The notes beneath the pieces are model-generated. The model ran no database searches. It worked only from the letters and a program-made list of their open reading frames with translations, and was not told the origin of the DNA. DNA of 64,000 bases, taken from the NCBI GenBank assembly GCA_010015805.1, contig ML978127.1, forward strand, positions 930,001-994,000, written 5' to 3'. This DNA is from Rhizodiscina lignyota (taxonomy: Eukaryota > Ascomycota > Dothideomycetes > Aulographales > Rhizodiscinaceae). Every line of letters begins with the position of its first letter. The stretch's first letter is position 1. The position numbers were made by a program, and so were the translations under genes. Shown here in pieces: positions 1 through 10,614 of this stretch.

Positions 1-588
1 ATCGATGCGGCTCAGCGGGAACTCTTCCTGACCGGATACACGAGCAATCGTGCACGGCAGAATGTGGCGTCTTTCCTCGCTAAGCACTTAGGTATAGACT
101 GGAGACTCGGTGCGGAATGGTACGAGTGTATGCTCGTGGATTACGACTGTGCGAGCAACTGGGGCAATTGGCAATACGTTGCAGGTGTCGGGAACGATCC
201 AAGGCAGGGCAGGACGTTCAATCCAATCAAGCAGGCACTGGACTATGATAAGAATGGCGAGTATATCAAAGCATGGGTGCCAGAGCTGAGAGGTTTGGAG
301 ACGGGTTCTCAAACTGCACATCAAGCTGGTGCGCAGGAACATGATCAAGAGGCGCTGATGGGAGTTTTCCAAGCATGGAGAATGGCAGAAAGTGATAAAG
401 AGGCATTGGGCTTGAAGGGCGTCGATTGGGTGGAGAGGCCATTGGTAAAGATCCCCTTCGAAGTCAGGAGGTCCGGGGCGAGCGGACGAGGTAGAGGTAG
501 AGGTCGCGGACGAGGCGGTCCAGGACGGGGAAGAGGAGCGATTCCGTATGTTGGTGGGCGTGGAGAGCGATGGAAGAGCGGCGAGTAA
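1..588 (+). CDS. Cryptochrome DASH, C-terminal part (5' truncated by window edge)
   Basis: The frame is open from base 1 and ends at the stop at 586-588, so only the last 195 codons are present. The first 110 residues match the end of the FAD-binding photolyase/cryptochrome fold. Diagnostic stretches are [56 protein letters not shown] and a late [12 protein letters not shown]. Cry-DASH proteins bind FAD and an antenna folate and repair or bind CPD lesions, preferentially in single-stranded DNA. Residues about 160-185 form an RG-repeat tail rich in Gly and Arg, a known trait of fungal Cry-DASH and a likely nucleic-acid binding extension. No intron is visible in this part. The gene converges on the MDR oxidoreductase 164 bp downstream. 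Family assignment is confident; photolyase versus signalling activity cannot be told from this fragment. Confidence 0.93.
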   Translation: MDAAQRELFLTGYTSNRARQNVASFLAKHLGIDWRLGAEWYECMLVDYDCASNWGNWQYVAGVGNDPRQGRTFNPIKQALDYDKNGEYIKAWVPELRGLETGSQTAHQAGAQEHDQEALMGVFQAWRMAESDKEALGLKGVDWVERPLVKIPFEVRRSGASGRGRGRGRGRGGPGRGRGAIPYVGGRGERWKSGE

Positions 589-752
589 GACACGTTTCGG
601 AATTGTGATCGAAGAATGCACTTGAGGCGGCTTTGTGATTGAACTATATTTTGCTATTTTACATACCTAAGAGAATGCCGCACGAACCGAAGTACTCATC
701 AAAATCCCAAATTTGCCCCGAGGTCACTCAGCGCCAGCACTGTCGTCCGAAT

Positions 753-1772
753 TCATGGCTTGCTGACATGCACCACAATCTTGCCCCTCGTCCTCCCTTC
801 CTTCAGCTTCTCATACGCTTTTGGTGCATCCTCGAATTCGAAAGTCTGCTCAATAACTGCCTTTACTTTCCCCTCTGCCATCCATGCCGCGATCTGGTTG
901 AAATCGTCCTGCTTAGAGAAGGCATTCAGAAACTCAAATTTCCTCTTCCCACCGCCCAGAATTCCAGGTAATAGCATCCGCGATGCCAGTGACGCCGCAG
1001 CACCCACGCTCGGCTCCGCACCGACCTGGACAAACTTCCCGTGCGGCTGGAGGAAGTGATGAGACTCGTTGTACAAGTTCGATGGCGTGCCGATGTTGTC
1101 TACCACGAGGCTGTAGACTTGGCCTTCGGTTTTCAGCGCCGCAGCGACATCTTGCTTCTTGTAGTCAATGACCTCGTCCGCTCCAAGGCTCTTGACGAAC
1201 TCGACGTTGGCACCGGAGCAGCTTGTTGACACTGTGCAGCCCAGTGTCTTTGCGATTTGGATCCCGTAGACTCCGGTGCCGCCCGAGCCGCCATTGATGA
1301 ATATTTTGTCGCCTGCCTTGACGTTCTTAGCGATGCATTGATACGCCGTCAAGCCCGTGACTCCAATGGTCGCCGCGTCGTCAACAGCAACGCTTTCGGG
1401 TTTCTTCGCCACCCACGACTGGTCTGCGACAATGATCTCGCCCAGCGCTCCGAACTTGCTTGGCTTGTCTAGTTTTCCGAAGACCACGTCGCCGACTTTG
1501 AACTGTGTGACGGAAGAGCCGATTGAAATCACCTCACCGCAGAAATCCATGCCAGGGGCAGCGGGCATGGAGATGACTGCCTTCGAGACGACGCCCAGCT
1601 CCGGGATCTTGTGGTCGACGCGATTGACGGACATGCTGTAGACGCGGACATGCAGTTGGTTTTGCTTGAGATGTTCCGGTGGCTGTGGCGCATCGGAGTG
1701 CAGTTTGAGGTTCTTCTCCAGCCCTCCGTGTGCACCGGAGTAGAGCCACGCGCGCATTGTACCTGACGACAT
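753..1772 (-). CDS. Medium-chain dehydrogenase/reductase, quinone-oxidoreductase-like
   Basis: Single exon of 339 codons, starting at the ATG at 1772-1770. The N-terminal half has the GroES-like fold (LHVRVYSMSVNRVDHKIPEL, then PGMDFCGEVISIGSSV). The middle carries the Rossmann NAD(P)-binding loop INGGSGGTGVYGIQIAK. The C-terminus ends with the usual YEKLKEGRTRGKIVVHV. The Cys/His ligands for catalytic zinc seen in true alcohol dehydrogenases are not apparent, which favours the zinc-independent quinone oxidoreductase/enoyl reductase branch. Such enzymes reduce quinones or activated alkenes with NADPH. The substrate cannot be inferred. Length is normal for the family. The gene is convergent with the Cry-DASH gene. 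Confidence 0.9.
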   Translation of the reverse strand: MSSGTMRAWLYSGAHGGLEKNLKLHSDAPQPPEHLKQNQLHVRVYSMSVNRVDHKIPELGVVSKAVISMPAAPGMDFCGEVISIGSSVTQFKVGDVVFGKLDKPSKFGALGEIIVADQSWVAKKPESVAVDDAATIGVTGLTAYQCIAKNVKAGDKIFINGGSGGTGVYGIQIAKTLGCTVSTSCSGANVEFVKSLGADEVIDYKKQDVAAALKTEGQVYSLVVDNIGTPSNLYNESHHFLQPHGKFVQVGAEPSVGAAASLASRMLLPGILGGGKRKFEFLNAFSKQDDFNQIAAWMAEGKVKAVIEQTFEFEDAPKAYEKLKEGRTRGKIVVHVSKP

Positions 1773-2798
1773 GGTGAGATTTGGGTGAGATTGTAGGTTC
1801 AGAGGAAAGTGTTTCTTGAGAGGTTGAGTGAACGAAATTTAGAGACGCAATTGAGGAGATGCTGCAGTTATAGGTAGAAAGTGGTGTGATGGAAGGTGAA
1901 ACTCGCGTGTACTACTTTGGGATAGCGACGAAGGGTACATAGCACCTGCACGTTTTATCTCTTCAGCATTCACTCACAACAATGTCCTTCGGACAACTTT
2001 GTACGGCTCGATGCAATCAAGGCAACACATTCAAACATCGTCGTTTGAATGAGGCTGAAGACTTTACTTTACAAATACGTCGGAAGCGGGAAGAGGGTAT
2101 CCGACAAGTCGTGCGCGGTGAGTGTGCCTTGACGGTCTGATTTTGAATTGTCCGTCTGTACGAAGTCTACGTTGGTGCACTGCCTTCCCACTGCGCCTGG
2201 CCATCTACGTAGAGTGCATTTGACTATGTGCTGGGTCCCTCAAACATGGCGTTAATTGTACTGAAAGCGCAATGACAAGTTCGAATTTTGGAGAAAGAGA
2301 TTTACATCCTAAGAGTGAAGAGGTCGTTTGAGCATCTGCAGAATCTCCACAACGGCTATGGCATACGCACTCAAGCTTCCACAAGGAGAACATGTGTTGA
2401 TAAAGGAATCGTACAATATCATACGTTCGCATGTCGTTTGGACATTCGCCGAATCTCTTGCAACATTTTGGCTGTGTCCTCGCAAATCAATTGATACACT
2501 TCATGACGGCCACTAGGCAATTGCAGCGGCAGGGCTTTCTTCTTGCAATCGGGACTACGCATGCCATTCACGAGCATGTAATACACCTGATAGTCCGACG
2601 AAGTGTCTACTAGAAGTAATGACCTCAGAACGGCCAGGATAATCCTATTTGGAGGAGAGCTAAATTGCAGCGCCTTTTCGTCCTGTTATACCCCCAAGCA
2701 ATGCCCATGTCGTACATATTTCCAGGATCGATCCACTCGCCTCCTCTAAACGTGAAAAGGCCGTTAAACAATCGCATGTGCGCAATATGGTATCTTAT
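1773..2798. other. Intergenic, 1.0 kb
   Basis: This is the 5' flank of the MDR gene (minus strand) and the 3' flank of the small minus-strand gene that ends at 2799. Short open frames here lack coding character. I see no RNA gene or repeat. Confidence 0.6.
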
Positions 2799-3222
2799 TT
2801 ACTCGTCCCTGAACCCCCATTTTCCTGTCTGGTCCAGTCCAAGTGGGTTGTCAGCGGTCTGTTCTTGCTTTCCAAGGCTTTGCTTCCCATGCACATAGCT
2901 GTCCTTGTTGCCGCCGCCCAAGACTTCTGCCCTTTGATCATTCTCGCCGGCGATTGGGTTGAGGGCAGGCTTTGTGATACCTCCAACAACGTTGCCAAGG
3001 GGCTTCGTGACTACACCAAGTCCAGCACCAACGGGCGATAGGACGGTGTTGAGGCCTTTGCCGAGAGGGTCGCCGATGGGAGAGAAGAAACCTGTCCGCC
3101 GTGTCAGTGGAATAGGGGAGAAATTACGCTGATGGCTCGCAGATTGGTTACTTACCTTTAGGCTTCTCCTCCTCTTGGTTCTCTCCCGTGGGTACGTGTG
3201 CTTGCTCTTTGTCGCCAGCCAT
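2799..3222 (-). CDS. Small conserved-looking Gly/Pro-rich fungal protein
   Basis: Two exons, 3222-3156 and 3091-2799, flank a 64-nt intron with GTAAG donor and CAG acceptor. They encode 119 residues. The protein starts MAGDKEQAHVPTGENQEEE, so it is acidic and hydrophilic. It then has repeated Val/Gly/Pro-rich units: GDPLGKGLNTVLSPVGAGLG, VVTKPLGNVVGGITKPALNP. A polar tail ends PLGLDQTGKWGFRDE. The alternation of V/G and K-P resembles uncharacterised fungal proteins, but I cannot name a family. No signal peptide or clear transmembrane helix is present. The ATG sits 404 bp from the start of the divergent kinase gene, so the two may share a promoter. The gene model rests on exact phase agreement across the intron and an uninterrupted second exon. 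Confidence 0.75.
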
Positions 3223-3626
3223 GATTAACTGTATTTTGTATAGTAGGATGATTTCTGAAGGTTGAGATGAAAGATTGCAAGGCTTCAGGGAGAGGCCCAT
3301 CATATATGGGCCGGCCCCAATCGCGCATCTTGCAAGAAATCGAGCTTCCGGGAGTGATGTCATGGTGCATGGATTCCAGGCGATCATGGTCTCGGGACAT
3401 CTGCGGCGGATGTGCGGCATTCATCGCACGGCCTGGTTGCCGTCGCAACGCGCGGGACGTGTGCCACAAACAGGCCAATGCGGAACGCGACTTCTCCGAC
3501 GACATCACCACTCGCTGCAGCTGCCGATCACATACATTTCCCCAAAACTTCCGCTCTTCAATTGACAATTCATTCATTGCCCTTGAGAATAGTCATATAT
3601 TTGCCTTGCAGCTCGGCGCGGCAGCA
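3223..3626. promoter_or_regulatory. Divergent promoter: small protein / Dbf2 kinase
   Basis: 404 bp lie between two divergently oriented start codons (3222 minus, 3627 plus). A frame open upstream of the kinase ATG (from 3267) is in phase with it, but reads unlike kinase leader sequence and is treated as untranslated. No discrete box is claimed. Confidence 0.5.
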
Positions 3627-5770
3627 ATGCCCTCGCCAACCAAAGACCTCCACATGCCTACGTCTCCACCGCCGTTGCACACTCGCTCGACGAACGAGAT
3701 GTATGTCGACATTCCCTCTACGCCCACTCGGCAAGGCTTCACTTCTCCTCAGCAGACACCTCAGGGGAGTCCAAGCAAGACTCAGGTCCCGCCTGGAGCG
3801 TACGACCTACCCAATGTCTTCGAGAATGCGATGAAGTTGCTGCCCACGTTTGGCACGCCTAGCAAGAATGCCCCGAACCAGCAATCGCCAGGTTCTCCGG
3901 GCAAGGCTGTCGCGCACGAAACCGATGGCGGGTACAGTGACTATCCAGAGTATCAGCAGGCTGGCGTAGGACAGATGCCAGGCAGCCCAACGAAGAAGTC
4001 GAACAAGGAGAACACTCCCCCAGGTCCGCGACCGGGATTGAAGAAAGAATCGAGCTTCGTCACTCAAGCTGCTGCTTCGCGTCAAGAGCCGTACAAACCT
4101 CGTGAAACAGACACTCAGCCAGGCTATAACACCCAGCGTGGGCTGACGAAGGAGGACTTGGAAAAGCTGCAGAAGCCGTCGGTGAAGCGTCTGGCAAATG
4201 TGACACAACTGTGTACGTATCCAGATGTAACACACGAAATAATGGGGACTAATGGTCGCAGATTTCCTCGACTACTACTACGACCTCCTCAGCTACGTTC
4301 ACAATCGCCAAAGCAGGCTCGCACAATTCAAGGCTGCCAACCCTGAACCTCCGGCCATGCCACAAGCAGAATACGACGCAGCTCTCGGCAAGTACCATGG
4401 CCGCGAGAGGGCAAATTTGCGCAAGAGGAGGACTCGACTTAGACATGGCGACTTCTCAGTGCTTACGCAAGTCGGACAAGGTGGATATGGACAGGTATAC
4501 TTGGCACAGAAGAAGGATACCCGCGAAGTGTGCGCACTCAAGGTCATGAGCAAGAAACTGCTCTTCAAGCTCGACGAAGTGCGTCACGTTCTGACTGAGC
4601 GAGACATCTTAACATCGGCGAAGAGTGAGTGGCTCGTGAGACTGCTCTATGCCTTCCAGGATGAGAAGAGCATCTACCTTGCTATGGTAAGCCTATCTGA
4701 TCGCCGAGTATCGGATGCAGCTAACGCATTATCAAAAGGAATACGTCCCTGGAGGAGACTTCCGCACCCTTCTCAACAATACTGGTGTTTTGCATAATCG
4801 TCATGCCCGCTTCTACATTGCGGAAATGTTTTCTTGCGTCGATGCTCTTCACAAGCTTGGCTATATCCATCGTGATCTTAAGCCCGAAAACTTCCTCATC
4901 GACAGCACTGGACACGTCAAACTTACCGACTTTGGCCTTGCTGCAGGCTTCCTTGCACCAGCGAAGATCGAGTCAATGCGCATCAAGCTCGAGGAGGTGG
5001 GCAACATGGCTGTCCCATTCGGCAGACCGATGGAAGAGCGTAGCGCTGCTGAGCGTCGTGAGGGCTATCGTTCCCTTCGTGAACGCGAAGTTAACTACGC
5101 CAAATCGATTGTCGGCAGTCCAGATTACATGGCTCCGGAAGTGCTCAAGGGCGATGAGTACGACTTCACTGTCGACTATTGGTCCCTTGGCTGCATGCTG
5201 TTCGAGGCCCTGGCCGGCTACCCTCCCTTCGCTGGTGCAACTGTAGAGGAGACATGGCAGAATCTGAAACACTGGAAGAGTGTTCTCAAGAAGCCTGTAT
5301 ACGAGGATCCGAACTACTTCCTCTCAAAGCGTACTTGGGATCTCATTACGCGTCTCGTGGCATCCAAGACCTCGCGCTTCAGAGGCATCAACGAGATTCA
5401 TGCCCATCAGTACTTTGCAGAAGTAGACTGGGCGAAGCTTAGAGAACAACGAGCGCCGTTCGTGCCAGAGCTGGATAGCGAAACTGATGCTGGCTACTTT
5501 GACGACTTTAGCAACGAGGCGGATATGGCCAAGTACAAGGAGGTGCACGAGAAGCAGGCGGCGCTGGAGAATATGGCGGATAGGGATGAGAGAATGGGCA
5601 AGGGCCTCTTCGTTGGCTTCACGTTCAGGTTCGTGCAACTCTATGCTGATGATTATGTGACTATATTAACTTCGCGCAGACACAGGAAGCCAGCGACCGA
5701 TGAGACTGGCAAGCTAGCAAGTCCTAGGAAGCCTATGCCCTCGGACGACGCTTTCGGCACCATTATCTGA
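3627..5770 (+). CDS. DBF2: Dbf2/SidB-type NDR-family Ser/Thr protein kinase
   Basis: Four exons (3627-4212, 4262-4686, 4739-5628, 5680-5770) with introns of 49, 52 and 51 nt encode 663 residues. The first ~190 residues are Ser/Pro-rich and disordered. A Mob-binding region follows (LANVTQLYFLDYYYDLLSYV) before the kinase domain. Kinase motifs are visible: glycine loop GQGGYGQVYLA, lysine in CALKVMSKK, HRDLKPENFLID, DFGLAAGF, a long insert, then SIVGSPDYMAPEVLKG. The C-terminal hydrophobic motif FVGFTFRH is restored across intron 3. In yeast and Aspergillus this kinase works with Mob1 in the mitotic exit/septation initiation network to drive cytokinesis. The ATG at 3627 was chosen over an upstream in-frame ATG for its context and the plausible MPSPTKDL start. 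Its activation-loop and hydrophobic-motif sites imply control by an upstream Cdc15/Sid1-type kinase (family knowledge). Confidence 0.93.
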
Positions 5771-6450
5771 TTTGACGGGGAGTGACGCACGGTACGTCCT
5801 GGGGCATCTCTGAGCACTACACACATGCTTCGTGGGGATGAATTCACAATAGGATTGGAGACTTCATTTCGAGGCTTTGGAGTTAATGGTTCGGGTCCTG
5901 TGAGACGAGCATGATGCTGAATATGGATTGGGTTTTCGTCTGCATTACGTGGACCAAGAGTTTGTAAAAGTAGTGCTGCGGTAGTCTCAATGCTAAGCAA
6001 CAAGACATTGAGAATGATTTCCACTGTTTGATTGAAAGAATAGGAATATTTCTCGCAGCTGGTACGACTGCTTCTCTACAATTGATGTTCGCATTTGTCA
6101 GTTCAGGAAACGGAGCGCAGGGTGTTTCCCGTTGAAGCTGTCTCCGAACGAAAACGGCGCCAAATGCATCGCATAGGACTACTAGAAAACACGTAAACCG
6201 GAACAGGAAAATTCGCGCTTCCAAGTCTGCTTCCAGATTACGAATATTCTTGCTAGTCGTAAGGAACTGCCCAATTGCAGTAGCGGGATATCCTTGACAT
6301 GCGGATCCGGGGTCCAAGTTCATCTCGTACCCCACGTTGCATATTAATCCAAGCTGCAGACTGTCATAGATATTTTCGACCTATAAATTTCAAGGACAAC
6401 CTTGGGGATAGCCTATTGAATAGCTGCACAGCTGCAATTGAGTGTTTAAG
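5771..6450. other. Intergenic, 0.7 kb
   Basis: Space between the tandem kinase and DUF427 genes. A 150-codon open frame on the minus strand (5883-6335) shows no family resemblance and no usable context, so it is not called. Confidence 0.55.
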
Positions 6451-7351
6451 ATGGCAGGCAGCAAAATGGGGAAAGAGCTGGTTCACAAGCTCCTGACAGA
6501 AGGTCCAGTCAACTTCGCGTCTGCATCTGGTCGACGCGTCCGAGCTACGTTCGGGGGCCATTGGATCGTGGACACGACTGATGCTGTTCATGTTTGGGTA
6601 CGTGTTTCTGCCAATGCAGGAGAGCAGTGCTAAGATACTCCAGGAACACAAGTTCTATCCTCAGCTTTATATCCCCTGGTCTGCATTGAAAGAAGGATCC
6701 AATGTATCCGTTGCCAAGGTCGAAGCCATCGAGGAAAAGGGTGTGAAAGTAGCTTCTATCCTAGAGATCAAGGCTGGCCAGAAGAGCACTAAGGAGGCGA
6801 TATATTTCGAAGAGATCAAAGAGACTGGAAAGTTGAGCGGCCTGGTGAAGATTGATTTTGCAGCAATCGGTACGTCTTCTTCACGATTTTGATGGTGATT
6901 GAGAGCGTTGACCACGGCTGTTACAGATCAATGGTACGAGGAGGAACAACCGATCTACGTTCATCCAAAGGATCCAACGAAGCGCATCGACATTCTCCAC
7001 TCAACTCGTCCGATCGAGGTCCAGGTTGATGGTCATGTCCTCGCCAAAACAGACACCGCACTCCATCTCATTGAGCCGATGCTGCCAGTACGATACTATC
7101 TCCCACCCACATCTGTCGACCCTTCAATTCTTCGTACCAGCGAGACACGCACGAAGTGTCCGTATAAGGGCGAAGCTGAATACTACGACGTTGTGATCGG
7201 CGGGAAGACGTATAAGGATCTCATCTGGTGGTATCGTAATCCAACTACAGAGAGCGTCGTCATCCAAGGAGCGTTCTGCTTCTATAACGAGAAGGTTGAC
7301 GTCGTCCTTGACGGGAAGAAGCTCGAGAGGCCAAAGACGCACTTTGCATGA
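6451..7351 (+). CDS. Tandem DUF427 domain protein
   Basis: Three exons, 6451-6597, 6644-6869 and 6927-7351, encode 265 residues. Intron 1 (46 nt) was closed at the acceptor after CTCCAG because that restores VHVW-EHKFYPQLYIPW, typical of the family, and a CTAAG branch site lies just upstream. Intron 2 (57 nt) restores FAAID-QWYEEEQPIYVHP. The protein has two DUF427 units. The first (residues ~25-70) reads VRATFGGHWIVDTTDAV then YPQLYIPW. The second (~150-255) reads IEVQVDGHVLAKTDTALHLI, LPVRYYLPPTSV, TKCPYKGEAEYY and FCFYNEKVDVVLDG. DUF427 is a small beta-barrel of unknown biochemical role in bacteria and fungi. No signal peptide is seen, so the protein is probably cytosolic. Confidence 0.88.
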
Positions 7352-9142
7352 TGCCGCCTACACTGGAAGTTTTGAACTAGTTAGCTCACAAATTGAAGGG
7401 ATTGTGAAAGCGTAAGGAGACGCTCGAAACCACTGCAGTGCACTCTACGCGATGTGCTCCAAGTCGGATTGCTCAACTGATCAACCGTAAAATCTTCCAA
7501 CGATGGAGGTTTCCGAGAGATGAAGCAAAACGAAATCACTCTTGCCCCGCTGTGACTGTCTTCATCTCGCGTGTCTCAAGCCCAATTTAATAAGCCCCTC
7601 AGCCAGCCCTGATGTGCAATAACCCATTTCCCATCATCCACAATTCCCCATCACACTGACTCGCCGCAAGCCACGTTCTACGTGAGGAAAAGCACTTCCC
7701 GAAATTGACCTCCATCGGCAATCTGAATCTGACTGACCGTTCGTATCGGTCAATCCTGTCTGTGCGCGGTCAAATCTCAGCGCTCGACACCGGTGGCTGA
7801 AACGCCAAAAATCTCCGACAACGTGGTGCCGACGAGATGAGGCGCCGCGGCGACCGTGCTCTGCGACGACCGTGCTCTACCAGGCTAACTCGAATCTCCC
7901 TGCGACGAACGCCATGGCTGAGGAACGTTAAGGTTTAAGAGAGCCGTTGGTGTTGTGTGGGGTGCATACTGATCAGTGCCAACGGCGATGCGATCATGCA
8001 AGATGGGACCGAAACGCGTCCGGCCAGACGCGTTCGAGCGCGCATCGGCACACTTGCCCTTCTAGCCCCCCCACGATACCCGACCGAGAGCGTACGCTAG
8101 AGCGAAGCTTCACGCCGGCTCTTTAGCGAACCCATGTTTCTCGCCTTGGCGTGTGACGCGTTGCATAATTTTTGGGTAATTTGGTGGCAGCTTGGTGGCG
8201 AAATGCTGAAATAACCGAGATACGCTGCCGTCGCGGATTAACTAACGGTGGAAGAGACGCTTTTTCTCCATGTCTCCAGCGAGTCGAGCTACAAGCGATG
8301 GGCGTCGAGACATTGCACTAACAAAGGCGCAAACGGCGCAAATTGCAAGCAGCAATCGGGCCAGACTATCTGGCTCGGAGTTAAGTCCGCAATTGAGTAA
8401 AGCTGGCGATACGGCCGTGAAATCCTTGATTTGGAAGATATCTTCAGCAGATCTAGACCTACGCTGTGGATACGATGAAAATGCTTCTTGAGCGATCAGT
8501 AAACGATCAATCTGTGGTGAACGTGAACGTGAGGTCAATCGATACTTCCGCATCGTTGGTCTGTAAAACTTTACTGAAAAGTGTACGCAACTGTACACAG
8601 ATCCATCGAGTAACGTAGAAAACGTACAGCAACTAAAGTTGCGCAAATTGCGGGCTGGCTTGTAAAAAACATCCCTTCATGCTTCCCGCTGTTGTACCAA
8701 ATCCAGATACAGACTGCTCTTGCTATGCAAATCCCAGTTCCCAATTTCCAATGTATGCGGTCGTCTGCGGTCGTACAACGTGCCAAAATCAGGTTCCAGT
8801 TTGCCTGCTTTCTCCTCAAGGGTATCTAATCTTACAAAGTCCAGCTCTTGCAATATGTACACGCGAAGAAGGGCAAAAAGTATTCGGCGACTGCGTGTAT
8901 ACGAGGGAGGGTCTCTGGTCGGGTGAGAGTATATACATGGCGGCCGTTCGTGATGAGATCAAAATATGTCCAGAGAACAAGACGTATCGAGCTCGTGCCG
9001 TAGGCTGAAATCGATTTGGGCAGAAGGTTCGGTTCGGTAGGAAAACGGGTTAGGCACCCGTCCTTGGTAAAAACTCGTAGCAAAAATTCGATTTGCCTAA
9101 AGGTGTCCTCCCAATGATGGTATTCATGGAGAAAAAAGGCCA
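7352..9142. other. Intergenic, 1.8 kb
   Basis: Convergent space between the DUF427 gene and the transcription factor gene. Short open frames at 8242-8646 and 8679-9008 have no recognisable protein features. No RNA gene, repeat or mobile element is recognised. Confidence 0.55.
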
Positions 9143-10614
9143 TCATCCTGGATGCGTAGTTGGAACAAAGGCACCGTCGGTTACCGTAGGTGGAGCATCG
9201 TCCATCGACGCCAAAGTCGCAGGTTCTGCGTACCATTGTGGTTCGTAAATCGTTTGAGGTTGCTCAGCCACTGGAGTAACCTGGTCTGCTGGGAATGCGG
9301 TCCAGCCTTGGGGGAAATTTTGGCTGGGGAGTATGTGGGGTGCGGAAGAAGGGATGGGGGGTTCCTGTTCAGGAGCTGCTATAGGAAGACTGGAGTTTGA
9401 GCCATCGGTGAAGGCGTAAGGATATGGCGAAGCTTGATAACCCTGCCGATAGGCCTGCTGGAATTGTTGCAGATGTGGCATTCCTGAAACGTCTCCAACA
9501 GACATTGATCGCATTGCTCCCCAGGCTGGACTGGCTTCGCTCTGAGGCACGTAAAAGGTCGATTGGTCTAGGCCAACTGGAATGCTTCCACGATGTTGGA
9601 AAATTGCAGAGCCCGGAGGATGCTGTTGAGGCCAATATTCTGTGGCCGACTGGGGCGTGTTAGGATCTTCTGGAACTGTCTGACTTCCGTAGAAGGCGGG
9701 AGTTGATCCCCATTGAGTGCCATCAGGCATTCCTTGATAAGAAAATGTCGGGCTTTGGAATGGAGCTGCAAAAGACTTAGTATGACTTCGAAGTCTCAAT
9801 ATCGCGGAGAACTGACCTCCATCTAACGGACTGCCAGAGAAATCCAACTCTGAGCTCTGCTTGCTAGAATGAACGGAGAATGGTTCCTGTAATGGGAGGC
9901 CCTGTGACGTTGAAGGATCATCGATGGAATCGGATGCGGCTGAGGTTCTTGGGGAAGAATTGTTCGAATTCGTGACGGCTTTTGACGGCTTCTCCCCACT
10001 TCCACTTGCGCTTGGGCGAGACTTGGGGTCGCTGGGACCTTGGTCGACAGGGAAAAAGTGGCAGTCCTTCTTCAACCGAATGCAGTTAAGACATCTCCCA
10101 TGCGGATCGTCGGACGCTACAAGACATCGGATTTTTCGTCGTCGACAGTGACCTATTCCATATCAGCAAAAGTCTAAAGGTGGGAGGAGATAGAATGTAT
10201 CTCACCACATGCGACAGAGGTACGATGATAACCCAGCTTGTTGCGCCGCTTATCGGAGGTTGGCGACTGCAAAGGAGATGTTTCTGTTTGTGCTAGGCCG
10301 CGAATGTGTGGTGTGGACGCAACGCGCCTCAAGTCTTGTTGCAGCTTTGGTTTCGATGGCTTACGTTTCTTGCCAGAAGACGTAGTTGCTGCAGATGGCG
10401 GCGGCATTCCATCACCACTGCTTGAGGCCTCCGAATGTAATGCTCCGGGCAACGAAGAGTCTGCTCCAGAAGTTGTAGGTGGTTGTGTTGAGGGCCCTTG
10501 ACTGTCTTGAGGCATGTTATTCCAGGGTCCGAGGTTGTTTCTGCCGAACAGTGTGAGATGGCCGTGTTCGGGCAAAACCTTGGTGTTAATCGGCGTCAAA
10601 ACCTCGAGCGCCAT
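9143..10614 (-). CDS. Zn(II)2Cys6 binuclear-cluster transcription factor
   Basis: Three exons (10614-10206, 10152-9817, 9765-9143) with introns of 53 and 51 nt encode 455 residues. The first intron lies inside the zinc cluster. Joined, the cluster has C136-x2-C139-x6-C146-x10-C157-x2-C160-x6-C167, in the context SVACGHCRRRKIRC then RCLNCIRLKKDCHFFPVD. All six metal ligands are therefore present. An unusually long ~130-residue Ser/Pro-rich leader precedes the DNA-binding domain. After it the protein is disordered, rich in S, P and Q, with no fungal-specific middle homology domain visible. This architecture resembles Moc3-like fungal regulators, a tentative comparison. The ATG is preceded by an in-frame stop about 60 nt upstream. 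The target genes cannot be inferred. Confidence 0.88.

Noticed and set aside
5883-6335. 150-codon minus-strand open frame
   Set aside because: No ATG context, family motif or splice partner; lies in the leader region of the DUF427 gene.
8679-9008. 109-codon plus-strand open frame
   Set aside because: No recognisable motif; most likely the 3' flank of the Zn2Cys6 gene read antisense.
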